From NCBI RefSeq assembly GCF_015160855.1, contig NZ_CP063373.1, positions 6,510,001 to 6,574,000 of the forward strand: a stretch of DNA of 64,000 nt, read 5' to 3'. Below are positions 46,389-57,700 of the stretch, in pieces. The notes beneath the pieces were generated by a model that was not told the DNA's origin, ran no database searches, and saw only the letters and a program-made list of their open reading frames with translations. Within the stretch, counting starts at the first letter, position 1; each line of letters begins with the position of its first letter. Source of the stretch: Streptomyces ferrugineus. Its GTDB lineage: Bacteria > Actinomycetota > Actinomycetes > Streptomycetales > Streptomycetaceae. Made by a program: the position numbers and the translations under genes.

Positions 46389-46919
46389 CTACCGCAGTGG
46401 CCCCAGGCTCCGGGCGAGGACACGCGAGTTGCGCCGCGGATCCAGTGAACTCACCCACTCGGGAGGCGCCAGACTCGCGCTCGCCGGCGTGAACCCATGC
46501 CGGAGGAAGAGGCCGCCACCGCCAGTCGTCGCCGTGAACAGGGCGCCCAGCGACTGGGCGCGGGCCCTCGCCAGGGCCGTGCGCAGGAGGCGGGCCCCGG
46601 TTCCGCATCCCTGCCGGTGCCGGGCCACGCAGAAGTTGTACAGAACGCCCGCGGGGACGTGGTCGCGCCCCGGGTCGGCGGGGTGAACCCGCAGGGCCAG
46701 ACATCCCTCAAGGGTGCCGTCGGGGGCCGTCACCACGAGGAAGTCGGACGCATGGGCGGCGTACAGCGAAAGGGGCCGCTCGCGCACCGCCCCCGTGTGG
46801 ACGAACGGCCGGGACAGAGCAGCGAGTGCGGCGGCGTCCTCACGGTGTGCGGGCCGTACGGACGGTGCCGCCGAGGGGAGCGCACGTGGTAGGACTGGGC
46901 GCGGCGTAGCCGTGGTCAA
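46389..46919 (-). CDS. GNAT acetyltransferase, N-acetylglutamate-synthase-like
   Basis: 176 aa from the TTG at 46919, which has a strong AGGAAGGAAA site; ATG 46976 is the alternative. SVRPAHREDAAALAALSRPFVHTGAVRERPLSLYAA resembles actinobacterial ArgA-type GNATs. The acetyl-CoA loop is VARHRQGCGTGARLLRTALA, and GALFTATTGGGGLFLRHGF closes the fold. Acting before ArgB it would make N-acetylglutamate, the first step to ornithine; this is inferred from resemblance and context. Downstream of the amidohydrolase gene on the same strand. Confidence 0.72.
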   Translation of the reverse strand: MTTATPRPVLPRALPSAAPSVRPAHREDAAALAALSRPFVHTGAVRERPLSLYAAHASDFLVVTAPDGTLEGCLALRVHPADPGRDHVPAGVLYNFCVARHRQGCGTGARLLRTALARARAQSLGALFTATTGGGGLFLRHGFTPASASLAPPEWVSSLDPRRNSRVLARSLGPLR

Positions 46920-47001
46920 GGCTTTCCTTCCTCGATTCCGCCAGGTGGCCGGGTACGGAGCACGGCTCGTCGCCATGCCACCGCAGGTGGGGCACGTCGG
47001 A

Positions 47002-48576
47002 TCAGTCGCCGGACGGCACCTCGCGGCCGTCGACGTACGTGGCCACCACCTCGATGTCGCCCATGCGCGAGATGTCGACTCGTCGGGGGTCGTCACCGAG
47101 TACGACCAGGTCGGCGCGCTTGCCCGGGGCCAGACTCCCCACACTGTCCTCCCAGTGGCAGGCGAAGGCGCCCGCGACGGTGTAGGCGCGCAGGGCCTCG
47201 TCGACGGCGATGCTCTCGTCCGGGCCGATCACCTGGCCGGTTTCGGAGGCACGCTCGACCATGAACTGCACGGCCCGCAGCGGGGATCCGTCCGCGACGG
47301 GGCGGTCGGAGCTGCCGACCAGGGTGATGCCGTGGTCGAGGAAGCCTCTGCCCCGGTACAGCCACGGAGCCCGTTCCTCGCCCATGATCGCCGCGTAGTC
47401 GTCGCCGAAGTACCGCAGGAAGTTGGGCTGGACGACCGCGCTGACGCCGAGCCGCGCGAAGCGCGGGAGCTGGTCGGGGCGGATCAGGCCCGCGTGTTCG
47501 ATACGGTGCCGGGCGCCGGGGCGTGGCCGAAGGCGATGGGCCCGTTCAAGGGCGTTCAGGGCGACGTCCGCCGCGCGGTCGCCGATCGCGTGCACGGCGA
47601 GCTGCCACCCGGCCAGGTGGCCTTCCACGATCGTCTCGGCGAGCGCCTCCGGGTCGTCCTGCAACTGGCCCGCGTGGTCCAGCCCTTCGTACGGACTGCC
47701 GAGCGCCGCGGTACGCGCCATCATGCCGCCGTCGGTGTAGATCTTCAGGGCGCCCACGGAGAGCCAGTCGTCGCCGAAGCCGGTGCGCAGACCGAGGTCG
47801 AGAGCCTTCGGGATGCCGTCGGCGTCATGCGCGGCGACCGGGTTCAGCCGGTCCGCCGAGACCATGAGCTGCACCCGGAGCGGCAACAGGCCCTTGTCGC
47901 GGGCGAGTTGGTAGGCGCCCAGCTCGACGGGGCTGTGGCCGAAGAGGGTGCCGCCGACGCCGGCCTCGGCGCAGGCGGTGACGCCCTCGGCCAGACAGGT
48001 CCGGGCGGCGCGTCCGATCGCCTCGGCCAACTCCTCCTGGGAGTACGGCAGCCGCAGCGCGCGGGCGGCACCCATGGCACGTTCGGCGAGGAAGCCGTCC
48101 TCGTGCGGGATGTCCGCGGGGAGCAGGTCGAGGACGGCCGTGTTGACGACACAGCCGTGCCCGGAGTCGTGCAGCACGAACACCTTGTGTCCGTCGCTGA
48201 CCTTGTCCAGTTCGGTGGCGGTCAGGTGGCGGCCCAAGGCCCGCTGGTCGTATCCGGCGATGGTCACCCAGGCGCCCGGCGAGTTCCGCCGGGCGACGGC
48301 CTCCTCCACGACGGCGAGTACGTCGTCGATCCGCGTACGGCCCGCGATGCTCGGAGTGTTCTGCTTGAAGCCCGTCCAGGCCAGGTGCACGTGGGCGTCG
48401 ATGAACCCGGGCAGGACGGTGGCGCCCTGAAGGTCGATCACCTCGCGTGCGGGCAGGGAGGTCACGGCCTCGTCCAGGCCCGCGATCCGGCCGTGCCAGA
48501 TGCCCAGGTCGTGGGCGACCGGACGGTCCGGGTCCATGGTGAGGAAGCGCGCGTTGGTCAGTCGGGCGCAGAGCAT
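47002..48576 (-). CDS. amidohydrolase, YtcJ-like (amidohydrolase 3)
   Basis: 524 aa. The metal-binding start GFIDAHVHLAWTG follows the N-terminal beta domain. Later come KIYTDGGMMARTA, VHAIGDRAADVALNALE, HRIEHAGLIRPDQLPR and SSDRPVADGSPL, then the C-terminal SLAPGKRADLVVLGDDP. Members hydrolyse amide or imide bonds, with broad substrates. The ATG at 48576 follows GAGGAAA. Located 52 bp after mbtH, so probably iron-regulated with it. Could process a siderophore, its shunt product or an N-acyl amino acid. Confidence 0.85.
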   Translation of the reverse strand: MLCARLTNARFLTMDPDRPVAHDLGIWHGRIAGLDEAVTSLPAREVIDLQGATVLPGFIDAHVHLAWTGFKQNTPSIAGRTRIDDVLAVVEEAVARRNSPGAWVTIAGYDQRALGRHLTATELDKVSDGHKVFVLHDSGHGCVVNTAVLDLLPADIPHEDGFLAERAMGAARALRLPYSQEELAEAIGRAARTCLAEGVTACAEAGVGGTLFGHSPVELGAYQLARDKGLLPLRVQLMVSADRLNPVAAHDADGIPKALDLGLRTGFGDDWLSVGALKIYTDGGMMARTAALGSPYEGLDHAGQLQDDPEALAETIVEGHLAGWQLAVHAIGDRAADVALNALERAHRLRPRPGARHRIEHAGLIRPDQLPRFARLGVSAVVQPNFLRYFGDDYAAIMGEERAPWLYRGRGFLDHGITLVGSSDRPVADGSPLRAVQFMVERASETGQVIGPDESIAVDEALRAYTVAGAFACHWEDSVGSLAPGKRADLVVLGDDPRRVDISRMGDIEVVATYVDGREVPSGD

Positions 48577-48628
48577 GCGTGGTGTTTCCTCAAGGTGTCG
48601 ATCCGGACGCCCTGTTCGCCGTGGAGGG

Positions 48629-48841
48629 TCACGCGTCCATGGACGCCGCGAGGGACCGGGGGCGCAGATCGGTCCAGTGGGTCTCGATGTACTCCAGGCA
48701 CGCCTCCCGGGTGTTCTCCTCGAAGACGACCGTCCACCCTCCGGGTACCTCGGCGAAGGACGGCCAAAGGGAGTGCTGGCCCTCGTCGTTCGCCAGGACC
48801 AGGAATCGGCCGTCGGCGTCGTCGAAGGGGTTGGTGCTCAT
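48629..48841 (-). CDS. cchK: MbtH-like NRPS partner (CchK)
   Basis: 70 aa, full length. Hallmark residues of the family are present: NPFDD at the start, [17 protein letters not shown] in the middle with two conserved Trp, and [15 protein letters not shown] at the end. It binds adenylation domains and is often needed for their folding or activity. An iron box 28 bp upstream, shared with the divergent esterase gene, places it in the coelichelin regulon. Confidence 0.92.
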   Translation of the reverse strand: MSTNPFDDADGRFLVLANDEGQHSLWPSFAEVPGGWTVVFEENTREACLEYIETHWTDLRPRSLAASMDA

Positions 48842-48868
48842 GTCGAGTGCCTCCCGGGAGTACAGAGA

Positions 48869-48887
48869 TTAGGTTAGCCTGACCTAA
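48869..48887. promoter_or_regulatory. iron box between mbtH and the esterase gene
   Basis: TTAGGTTAGCCTGACCTAA, a near-perfect inverted repeat, 17 of 19 to the DmdR/IdeR consensus. It lies in the 93-bp divergent region and should repress both directions when iron is plentiful. Confidence 0.9.
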
Positions 48888-48934
48888 TTCAAATGAGCCT
48901 AGCCTTTCCCCTTCCCTCTCACAAGGAGACGTTC

Positions 48935-50035
48935 ATGCGGGGCCTCGCGGCCGACAGGGAGAACGCCTTCGTCGAGTTCGGCCTGCCCGGTACACCCGGC
49001 ACCGACGAGTTCTGGGCGGCGGCGGGGACACCCGCCTCGCTACCCGCCGGCGACGGCGGTTGGGTGACCTTGTTCCTGTGGCGCGGGTCCGAGGCGAGCA
49101 TCGCCTTCGAGAGCTGGTCGGAGCCCGTGTCCCTGCGCCGGTGGAAAGACACGGACTGCTGGTACGCCGAGGTGCGCATGCCCGAACGGCTGCGGGTGAC
49201 CTACCAGTTCCTCGTGGCGGACGCGGCGTACGCCGACCCGTTCAACCCGGTCGGTGCGGGCGGCGACCGGTCCATCGCCGCGACCCCGGACGCCCCGGCC
49301 CAGCCGCACTGGCCCATCCTGGGCGCCGATGACGTCCTGCCCCTGCCGCGCACCCGGATCCGTTGGGCCAGTGAACGGCTCGGCGGGCGGCGTACCGTCC
49401 GAGTCCACCCGGCGGGCGGCGGCGGACCGGTGGTCCTGCTGCTCGACGGGGACGACTGGCTGCACCTGCACCCGGCCATGACCGCGTTCGACTCGGCCGT
49501 CGCCAGTGGCGAGATGCCCCCTGTCACGGTCGTCTTCCTTCCCGCCAAGGACCGGGAGGCCGAGTTCGCGTGCCGGCCCGACCTGTGGCGGGCGATCCGG
49601 GACGAACTGCTGCCGCTGGTGGCGGAGTCCGGCGTACGCGCCGACCAGGACCGGCTGGTGGTCGCCGGGCAGAGCCTCGGCGGGCTGAGCGCTGTGTACG
49701 CGGCGCTGGAGTTCCCGGAGCTGGTGTCCCGTGTCGCCTGCCAGTCGGGGGCGTTCTGGTGGGCACCTGACGCCATGGACCTGGCCGACCCCCTGGGCGG
49801 CCCGGTCGGCGGTGCGATCGCCGAGCGCCTGCGGGAGCCCGCCGACCTGTCCGGTCTGCGGGTCGCCTTCGATGTGGGGGAACACGAGACGCGGATGCTC
49901 CCCCACTGCGAGTCTGTCGAGGCCCTGGCCGAACAGGCCGGTGCGACCGTGCGGGTTTCGCGTTCGGCGTCGGGCCACGACCGGGCGGGCTGGCGGCACG
50001 CCCTGCTCAGGGATGTCGCCTGGGCCCTCGGCTAG
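48935..50035 (+). CDS. cchJ: siderophore esterase, Fes/IroE-type (CchJ)
   Basis: 366 aa. N-terminal Ig-like domain (VTLFLWRGSEASIAFESWSEPVSLRRW and so on) followed by an alpha/beta hydrolase. The nucleophile elbow is VVAGQSLGGLSAVYAALEFPE (Ser about residue 248) and the His is in SASGHDRAGWRHALL. ATG 48935 has AAGGAG eight bases upstream; an ATG at 48893 has no such site. The coelichelin homologue has been proposed to release iron or help peptide release, since the synthetase lacks a thioesterase. Confidence 0.88.
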   Translation: MRGLAADRENAFVEFGLPGTPGTDEFWAAAGTPASLPAGDGGWVTLFLWRGSEASIAFESWSEPVSLRRWKDTDCWYAEVRMPERLRVTYQFLVADAAYADPFNPVGAGGDRSIAATPDAPAQPHWPILGADDVLPLPRTRIRWASERLGGRRTVRVHPAGGGGPVVLLLDGDDWLHLHPAMTAFDSAVASGEMPPVTVVFLPAKDREAEFACRPDLWRAIRDELLPLVAESGVRADQDRLVVAGQSLGGLSAVYAALEFPELVSRVACQSGAFWWAPDAMDLADPLGGPVGGAIAERLREPADLSGLRVAFDVGEHETRMLPHCESVEALAEQAGATVRVSRSASGHDRAGWRHALLRDVAWALG

Positions 50036-50044
50036 CAGGTCGCG

Positions 50045-51745
50045 TCACCGCGCCACGGCCAGGCAGTACTCCTCGTCGGCGGCAAGGAGGTTGCGGTGCG
50101 TGTCCTCGGCGGTGATGACTCCGTCGTCCAGTACGAGGACACGGTCGGCGGCGTCCAGGAGGGCCGGGCTGCTGGTGATCACGAGGGTGGTGCGGCCCCG
50201 GCGCAGCTCCGCGATGTTGCGCGCGATGAGCTGCTCGGTGACCGCGTCGACGGCTGTCGTCGGGTCGTGCAGGACGAGGACGTCGGTGTCGGCGGCCAAG
50301 GCGCGGGCCAGGGACAGCCGTTGGCGCTGCCCCCCGGAGAGGTTCGCGCCGCGGTCGCGGACGCCGTAGTCGAGTCCTTCGCGGTGGAGGGCGACGACAT
50401 CGGTCAGCATGGACGCCTCGACGGCCTCGGGGACCATCCGGCTGGTGCCCGGCGGGTCGATGTTCGTGCCGAGGGTGCCCGCGAAGATCTCCCCGTCGTA
50501 CGGGTTCACCAGCATGTGCTCGCGGACCGCCTCGACCGACAGCTCCGCGAGTTCCCGCCCGCCGATCCGCACCACACCCTCGTACGCGCCGGGCGGGACG
50601 TTCACGGCCAGGACCGACGCGAGGTCGGCCGCCGCACGCGGCTGGTAGGCGGCGATGGCCACGAACTCGCCGGCGGACACCTGGAACTTCAGCTTGCGCA
50701 GGGTCCCGTACCGGACACAGTCGATCTCGAGGTCGCCGCCTGCGGCCGGGCGCTTTGGCCCCGGTGTCATCACGGGCGGCGCGGCCAGCACCAGCGCCAT
50801 CCGCGCCGCCGACGCGCGCGCGATCATCACGTACTTCGGCATCTCCGAGAACAGCTTGAGCGGTTCCATGATGAACTGCGCCAGGCCCACGGCCATGACG
50901 AGTTCGCCGATGTTGATCCGGCCGTTGAACGCCAGCCAGCCCGCCATCAGAGTCACGGCGCCGGCGAGGACCGCGTTGAGGGCCAGCGCCGTGCCCGCGT
51001 ACGCGCCGTTCACCTTGGCGACGGTGATCGCCTGGAGCTTCGCCTCCGTACTGACCTTCCGATAGGACCGGAACGCCGTGTGGTTGCCGCCGAAGCCGTG
51101 CAGCGGACGCAGACCGGTGATCAGGTCGGCGACCTTCGCCCCCGCCCGCGCCACCCGGGCCTGCTGTTCCTGGGTACTGCTGCCGATCCGCTTGGACAGC
51201 ACACTGAGGATCGACAGGATCGCGACCGTTCCCACGATCACCAGCAGGCCGAGCCTGATGTCGGCCAGACCCAGGGCGACCGCCGCGACCACCACCGCGA
51301 CCAGTGAGCTGATCAGCAGCGGCACCACCTCGATGATGTCGGCCGTCTGGTCGGCGTCCTCGGTGGCGATGGTCAGCACCTCGCCGGACTTGAGGTCGAC
51401 GTCCCTGGCCACCGGCTGGAGCCCGCAGGCCGCCACCCGCACCCGCCAGCGGTGTGCCTCGGTGGTGTTGGCCTTCTGCAGGACGCGCATCCCGAACCGC
51501 CACGACAGCGACACGGTTGTGATGATCACGGCCAGCGCGGCGATGGACAGGCCGAGCGCGCCGAGGCTCCGGTCGCGCATCGTGTGCTCGACGATCAGGC
51601 CGAGCGCGATGGGGAACGCGGTCTCCCCCGCCTGGTACAGGCCCATGAGGGCGGTGCCCCCCACCATGGCGCCGATGTTGCGGCGCAGTGCGGTGCGGAG
51701 GATGTCGGACCCCGGACGGGGCCGCTGCGGGTCAGGAGTTGTCAT
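50045..51745 (-). CDS. cchI: ABC exporter half-transporter with degenerate ATP site (CchI)
   Basis: 566 aa: six-helix membrane domain (1-310) fused to a nucleotide-binding domain. The signature [15 protein letters not shown] is intact. The Walker A position reads [15 protein letters not shown] with no GKS/T, Walker B reads VLVLHDPTT instead of LDEPT, and the switch His is replaced (ITSSP). It therefore cannot hydrolyse ATP at its own site and should pair with the other half-transporter at 62697. The ATG at 51745 overlaps the NRPS end by 14 bp. Probable siderophore export. Confidence 0.87.
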   Translation of the reverse strand: MTTPDPQRPRPGSDILRTALRRNIGAMVGGTALMGLYQAGETAFPIALGLIVEHTMRDRSLGALGLSIAALAVIITTVSLSWRFGMRVLQKANTTEAHRWRVRVAACGLQPVARDVDLKSGEVLTIATEDADQTADIIEVVPLLISSLVAVVVAAVALGLADIRLGLLVIVGTVAILSILSVLSKRIGSSTQEQQARVARAGAKVADLITGLRPLHGFGGNHTAFRSYRKVSTEAKLQAITVAKVNGAYAGTALALNAVLAGAVTLMAGWLAFNGRINIGELVMAVGLAQFIMEPLKLFSEMPKYVMIARASAARMALVLAAPPVMTPGPKRPAAGGDLEIDCVRYGTLRKLKFQVSAGEFVAIAAYQPRAAADLASVLAVNVPPGAYEGVVRIGGRELAELSVEAVREHMLVNPYDGEIFAGTLGTNIDPPGTSRMVPEAVEASMLTDVVALHREGLDYGVRDRGANLSGGQRQRLSLARALAADTDVLVLHDPTTAVDAVTEQLIARNIAELRRGRTTLVITSSPALLDAADRVLVLDDGVITAEDTHRNLLAADEEYCLAVAR

Positions 51746-54700
51746 CGAGGTGGCGGGCAATCGCTTCGGGGGTTCGCAGGGTGAACAGGTCTCGGATCGT
51801 GATCACAGGGCCGTACTCACGGCGGAGCAGGCCGATCAGCCGCACCGCCAGCATGGAGTGTCCTCCGAGGGACACGAAGTCACTCACCGCGCTCACCTCG
51901 TCGTCGTCCAGGTCCAGTGCCTCGGCGAAGAACTCGCACACCACGGTCTCGGTCTCGGTCCGAGGGCCGCGCTCCCCCGCCGTGGTCAGCGCGCCCAGCG
52001 GCTTGGCCTCCGGCAACGCCTTCGTGTCAGCCTTCCCGTTCACCGTCAGCGGGATGCTGTCGACCTGGGCGAAGTGCGTCGGGCGCAGAAAGTCCGGGAG
52101 TGCGGCGCCCACTTCGGCGGCGACGGTGGCCAACTCCGCTCCCTCCAGCACGAGATAGGCGGCCAGTCGGTGGGCGCCGTCGACCTGCGGGTCCGGTTGG
52201 GCGACCGCGGCGACGAACCGCACCGCCGGGTGCGCCGCGAACACGGCCTCGACCTCGCCCGGTTCGACCCGGTGCCCGCGGATCTTGACCTGCTGGTCCG
52301 TGCGGCCCAGGTACATCAGGTTCCCGTCAGGGCGACGGACCACCAAGTCCCCGGTGCGGTACATGCGCTCACCCGGTTCGCCGAAGGGACACGCCACGAA
52401 GCGGTGCGCGGTCTGGGCGGGCCGGCCGAGATAGCCGCGCGCGATGCCGATGCCGGACACGTACAGCTCGCCGGGAACTCCGTCCGGCAGCGGCCTCAGC
52501 CACGGATCCAGCACATACACATCGGTGTTGTCGATCGCCACACCCACCACCGGGTCCTGGCACTCGAAGGTGCCGACGCCGAGCGTGTTGATGGTGTACT
52601 CGGTGGGCCCGTACAGGTTGTAGCCCACCGTCCCCTCGGTCTCGGCGAGCCGCCGCCACAGCGTCGGAGTCACGGCCTCGCCGCCCAGCAGGACCAGCGC
52701 CGGCCGCCGTGCCGGGTTGTCGAGCAGGCCCTCGGCGACCAGCTGCTGCGCGTAGGTCGGGGTCACGTTGATGACGTCGATCCCGTGTTCCAGGCAGTAC
52801 TCGACCAGCCGGGGCGCGTCACGTCGCAACTCCTCGTCGCAGATGTGCACCTCATGGCCGTCGGCGAGCCACAGCAGCTCCTCCCACGACATGTCGAACG
52901 CGAACGACACGGTGTGCGCGATCCGGAACACCCGGTGGCCGTGCTCGGCCAGCACCGGCTCGAAGATCCGGCGCTGATGGTTGATCAGCATGTTGGTGAG
53001 CCCGGCGTATTCGGTCACCACGCCCTTGGGCTTCCCGGTCGATCCGGAGGTGTAGATCGTGTACGCGGGATGCCGCAGACGGTTCGGGTCGTCCGGCGCG
53101 AACGTCGGATACGGCTCGGCGTCGGGCAGCGGGCGGTCGAGTTCGATCAGGTCGCCGGTCAGCGAGGCCAGTCGCGGCGCCACGGCGCTCACGGTGAGGA
53201 CGACGTCCGGGCGGGCGTCGTCGACGATCGAGGCGATCCGCTCGTCCGGGTGGTCCAGCTCCAGCGGCACGTACGCGGCGCCGACGCGCAGCACGGCGAA
53301 CAGCGCCACGATCGAGTCGAGAGAGCGTGGGATCGCGAGGCCGACGGTCCTCTCGGGGCCGATGCCGCGCCCGGCGAGCACACCCGCCACCGCACGGCTG
53401 CGGTCCCTCAGTTGAGCGAAGGTCATGGTCGAGCCATGGGCGACGAGTGCCACCCGCTGCGGGTCCCGGTCCGCCGCCTGGTCGAACCGGTCGACCACGG
53501 TGTCCGTGCCCACGTCCGTACGCTCGGCGGGCTCGGGCTCCAGTCCCGGGCCCCGCAGCGCGCCCACCGGCCCGGTCGACCGGACCAGGTCTTCGAGCAC
53601 GCGCAGATAGTCGTCGAGGAGACGGCGGGCGTGGTCGGTGTCGCCGTCGCGGTACTCCAGCTTGACCGTGAACCGGTCGCCGGGCGTGACGACCCAGGTG
53701 AACGGGTAGTGGGTGGAGTCATCGGCCTTCACCGAGGTGATGCCGTGCCTGGCGTTCATCTCGGTGAACGCGTCCAGGTCCAGGAAGTTCTGGAGCACGA
53801 ACAGGTTGTCGAACAGGGTGTCGTGGCCGCTGGCCCGCTGGATCTCGCCGAGGCCCAGGTGCTCGTGCTCCATCGCCCCGACCCTGGCCGCCTGCACGGC
53901 CGACAGATACCCGCGCACCGTGTCGTCCGGCCGGGCCCGCGTCCACATGGGCACGGTGTTGAGCAGCACGCCCACGATGTCGGACAGGCCCTCGCCCTCC
54001 CGGCCGGAGACGGTCACGCCGAACACGGCGTCACCGCGGCCCGTGTGGGCGGCGAGGAGGAGACCGAAAGCGCCGGTCAGCACGGAGTTCAGGGTGACGC
54101 CGTGCGTCCTGGCCGCTTCCCGCAGCAGGTCCGACTGTTCGGCGGACAGCGTGTGCACGAGCGCGCGCGGCAGGTCGTCCGAAAGGGTCGGCGCCGGTCC
54201 GGCGAGCAGGGTCGGGCCGGGGAGGCCGGCCAGGTGCTCGGCCCAGAAGCGTTCCGCTACGGCGGGGTCCTTGGCGTCGAGCGCCCGGGCGTAGTCCTCG
54301 AAGCTCGGCGTGGCGGGGGCGGCTTCCAGTGCCTCGCCCGCGACGACCGCCTCGTAGGCGTCGAACAGGTCCCGCAGCACGATCTCGCGGGACCAGCCGT
54401 CCCACAGCAGCAGGTGGTAGCTCAGCAGCAGACCGTCGCGGTCGTCGGGCAGACGCACCACGGTCACCCGGATCAGCGGCGGCTCACCCGGGTCGAACCC
54501 CGTGTCGCGGTCCCGGGCACGCAGGGCGTCGATCTCCGCGTCCGTCGACAGAGCGACCGTACGGACATCGACCCGTCGGCCCGCCTTGAGGACCTGGACC
54601 GGGTTTCCGTCGTCGTCGGTGGCGAAGCCGGCGCCCACGACCGGGTGCCGTGCGATCACGTACGCCATCGCCTCGGCCAGCGCGTCGGTGTCCAGGCGCC

Positions 54701-57700
54701 GGTCGAAGGTGAACCAGCTCTGCGCGACGTAGTGTCCGGCCGAGCCCGCCATCTGGGCCTGGAAGAACAGGCCCCGCTGGAGCGGGGTGACCGGTGCGGT
54801 GCGCTCGGCGGTCGCGGAGGCGTCCGCGATGCGCTCCAGTGCGCGCCGCCAGTGCTCGGTGATCGCGTCGGGGATGCCCTCGGCCAGGGTGAACGCCGCG
54901 TGCAGGCTTCCGTCGGCCTCGTCCAGCCACGCGTTGACCTCGACGGCGTACGGGCTGCCCTGATCGCCGCCGGTGATGTGCAGCGCCCGGGACTCGCTGC
55001 CCCGGCCGAGGTAGTTGAACAGCACCTGCGGGCGGGCGCTCAGCAGCGGGGCCGTCTGCGGGTTGAGGTACCTGAGCTGGCCGTAGGCGACGTGCCCGCG
55101 TTCGTCCGGCTGGCGTTCGCCGATCTCGCGCGCCGCCGCTACGGGGTCGGTGTGCGCCGTGAGCCGCACGGGCGCGAGGGAGGTGAACCAGCCGACCGTG
55201 CGGGTGTAGTCATGGTGTTCCAGGACCGGGACCCGGCCGTGCCGCTCCAGTTCGATCGCGAGATCGGTGGGCGACGGCTGGATGTGGGTCAGCGCGGTGC
55301 GCAACGCGCCGCACAGCAACTCGGTGAGACCGACACCGAGTGCGGCGGGCGCGCTGCGGATCACGCGGTCGGTCACTTTGGGGGCGAGCACGACCGCGGT
55401 CTCGCGCAGCTCCTCGACCTCGGACAGCAGCGGGGGCGCCTGAAGCGTGGTGATCCAGTGTCCGAGGTCGTCGATCACCTGGGCGGACCGGGACGTCAGG
55501 GCCTCGGCGTACTCGGCGTACGACGTGGTCGGCGGCGCCAGGGTCTCCCCGCGCATGGCGGTGGCCAGGTCGTCCAGCAGGACCAGCCAGGACACCGAGT
55601 CGACGGCGAGGTGGTGCACGGTGACCACCAGGGTCCGGCTCGCCTCCAGCCAGGAGAACGCGATGACGTCCCCGGACTCGGGATCGAGTCGTCCGGCGGC
55701 CTCGTTCGCCGCCGTTGTCGCATCGGTCGTCTCCGGTCGTACGACGGTGACCTCGCGTGCGGGTTCGGTGCGCAGTGCCCATACGCCGTGCTCGACACGC
55801 AGTCGCAGCCGGAGGGCCGGGTGCGCGGCCACCACGGCGTTCGCGGCGCGCTGGGCGTCGGCAATCCCGGCGCCCTCGGGGGCCACCAGCGTTCTGGCCT
55901 GGGCGAACCGGGCGAGCGATCCGCCCAGTTCGCGCTGGCGCAGGATGATCGGCGTCGGCGTCAGCGGGCCGTCCTCGCGGCGGGCGGGTGCGGGCGATGC
56001 CTCGACCTGCGAGGCGCTCGCTCCCACCTGCTCGGCGAGCGCGCGCGGGGTCCGGAACAGGAACACGTCCCGAGGCGCGATGTGCAGGCCGAGCGCCCTG
56101 GCCCGGTTGATCACGGTGATGGCGACGATGCTGTCGCCCCCGGCCCTGAAGAAGTCGGTGTCGGCGTCCACTTCGGAGCCGGGCAGTGTCTCGGCGAAGA
56201 TGCCGATCAGCGCGGCGAGCGCGGCGTCACAGGTGCCCGAGGAGTCCGCCACCGGGGTGTCGTCGTGTGCGGCCCGCTCGATCAGGGCCTTGCGGTCCAG
56301 CTTTCCGTTGACCGTCAGCGGCAGGGCGTCGACCGGCAGCACCCGGCCCGGCACCATGTGCACGGGCAGCTTGGCGGACAGCACGGCGGTGAAGTCGTCG
56401 GGCACCCGGCCCACGACGTGCGCGACCAGGTGGTCGCCGCTGTCCGCCACGGTGACGGCGACGTCGATCACACCGTCGAGATCCCTGATCGCGGACTCGA
56501 CCTCGCCCGACTCGACCCGGAATCCCTTGAGTTGCACCTGGTCGTCGGCGCGGCCGGTGAACTGCAGCTCGCCGTCGAGGGTGCGGCGGGCAAGGTCGCC
56601 GGTGTGGTACATGCGGGAGCCGCCGCCCACGAACGGGTCCGCCACGAACCGGGCGGCGGTGAGCCCGGGCTTGCCCAGGTATCCGAGCGACACCTGGTCG
56701 CCGGCGACGTAGATGGCGCCTACCCGGCCCGGCGGCACCGGCCGGAGCCGGTCGTCCAGCAGGTAGGTGACCAGGCCGGGAATCGGACCGCCGATCGGGC
56801 TGACGTCGCCGCCGTCGAAGTCCTCGTCGGTCAGCACCCGGTGGGTGACGTGGACGGTGGTCTCGGTGATGCCGTACATGTTGACCAGCTCGGGCGAACC
56901 GGTGCCGTACCGTTCGACCCAGCCGCCCAGCCGCCCGAGGTCCAGCGCCTCGCCGCCGAAGATGATCCGGCGCAGTGCGGGCAGCGGCTCGCCGGCATGC
57001 CGGTCGGCCTCGATGAACTGGTAGAACGCCGACGGGGTCTGGTTGAGCACGGTCACTCCGCGCTCGCGGACCAGCCGGTGGAAGTCGACCGGGGAGCGGG
57101 TCAGAGCGTACTCCGGCACCAGCAGCTCACCGCCGTACGCCAGCGCGCCCCACAGCTCCCAGACCGCGAAGTCGAAGGAGAAGGAGTGGAACTGGACCCA
57201 CACGTCGTGCGGGCCGAACGCCATGTCGGGCTGGGTGTTCGCGAGCAACGTGACCACGCTGGAGTGCGGGACGACGACGCCCTTGGGCCGACCGGTCGAT
57301 CCGGACGTGTAGATCACGTACGCGGGATCGTGCGGGCCGACCTCACGCTCGGGCTCGGACGTGGCGATCGGCAGCTCGTCCCCCTGTACGAGCACACCGG
57401 CCGACACACCCGCCCGGGCCAGCAGCCGCGTGAAGCGGTCCCGCTGCTCACGGGCCACGAGCACGACCTGTGGGGCGGCGTCGATGAGGATGTACTCCAG
57501 CCGTTCGTCCGGGTACGCCAGGTCCAGCGGCACGTACGCGCCGCCCGCGCTGACGATCGCGACCAGGGCGACGACCTGCTCGACGGAACGCGGGACGGCG
57601 ACGGCGACCCGCCTGCCCGGCCCGACACCGGCCGCGCGCAGGGCCGAGGCCAGCTCGTCCTTCGCGTCCTCCAGTTCGCCGTACGTCAGTGAGCGGGTAC

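Noticed and set aside
48893..48934. Earlier ATG for the esterase
   Set aside because: It lies six bases after the iron box and has no ribosome site; ATG 48935 has a good AAGGAG.
51078..57692. A 2204-codon open frame on the plus strand opposite the NRPS gene
   Set aside because: It is the antisense shadow of a clear NRPS frame in very GC-rich DNA. It has no domain or start signal of its own.
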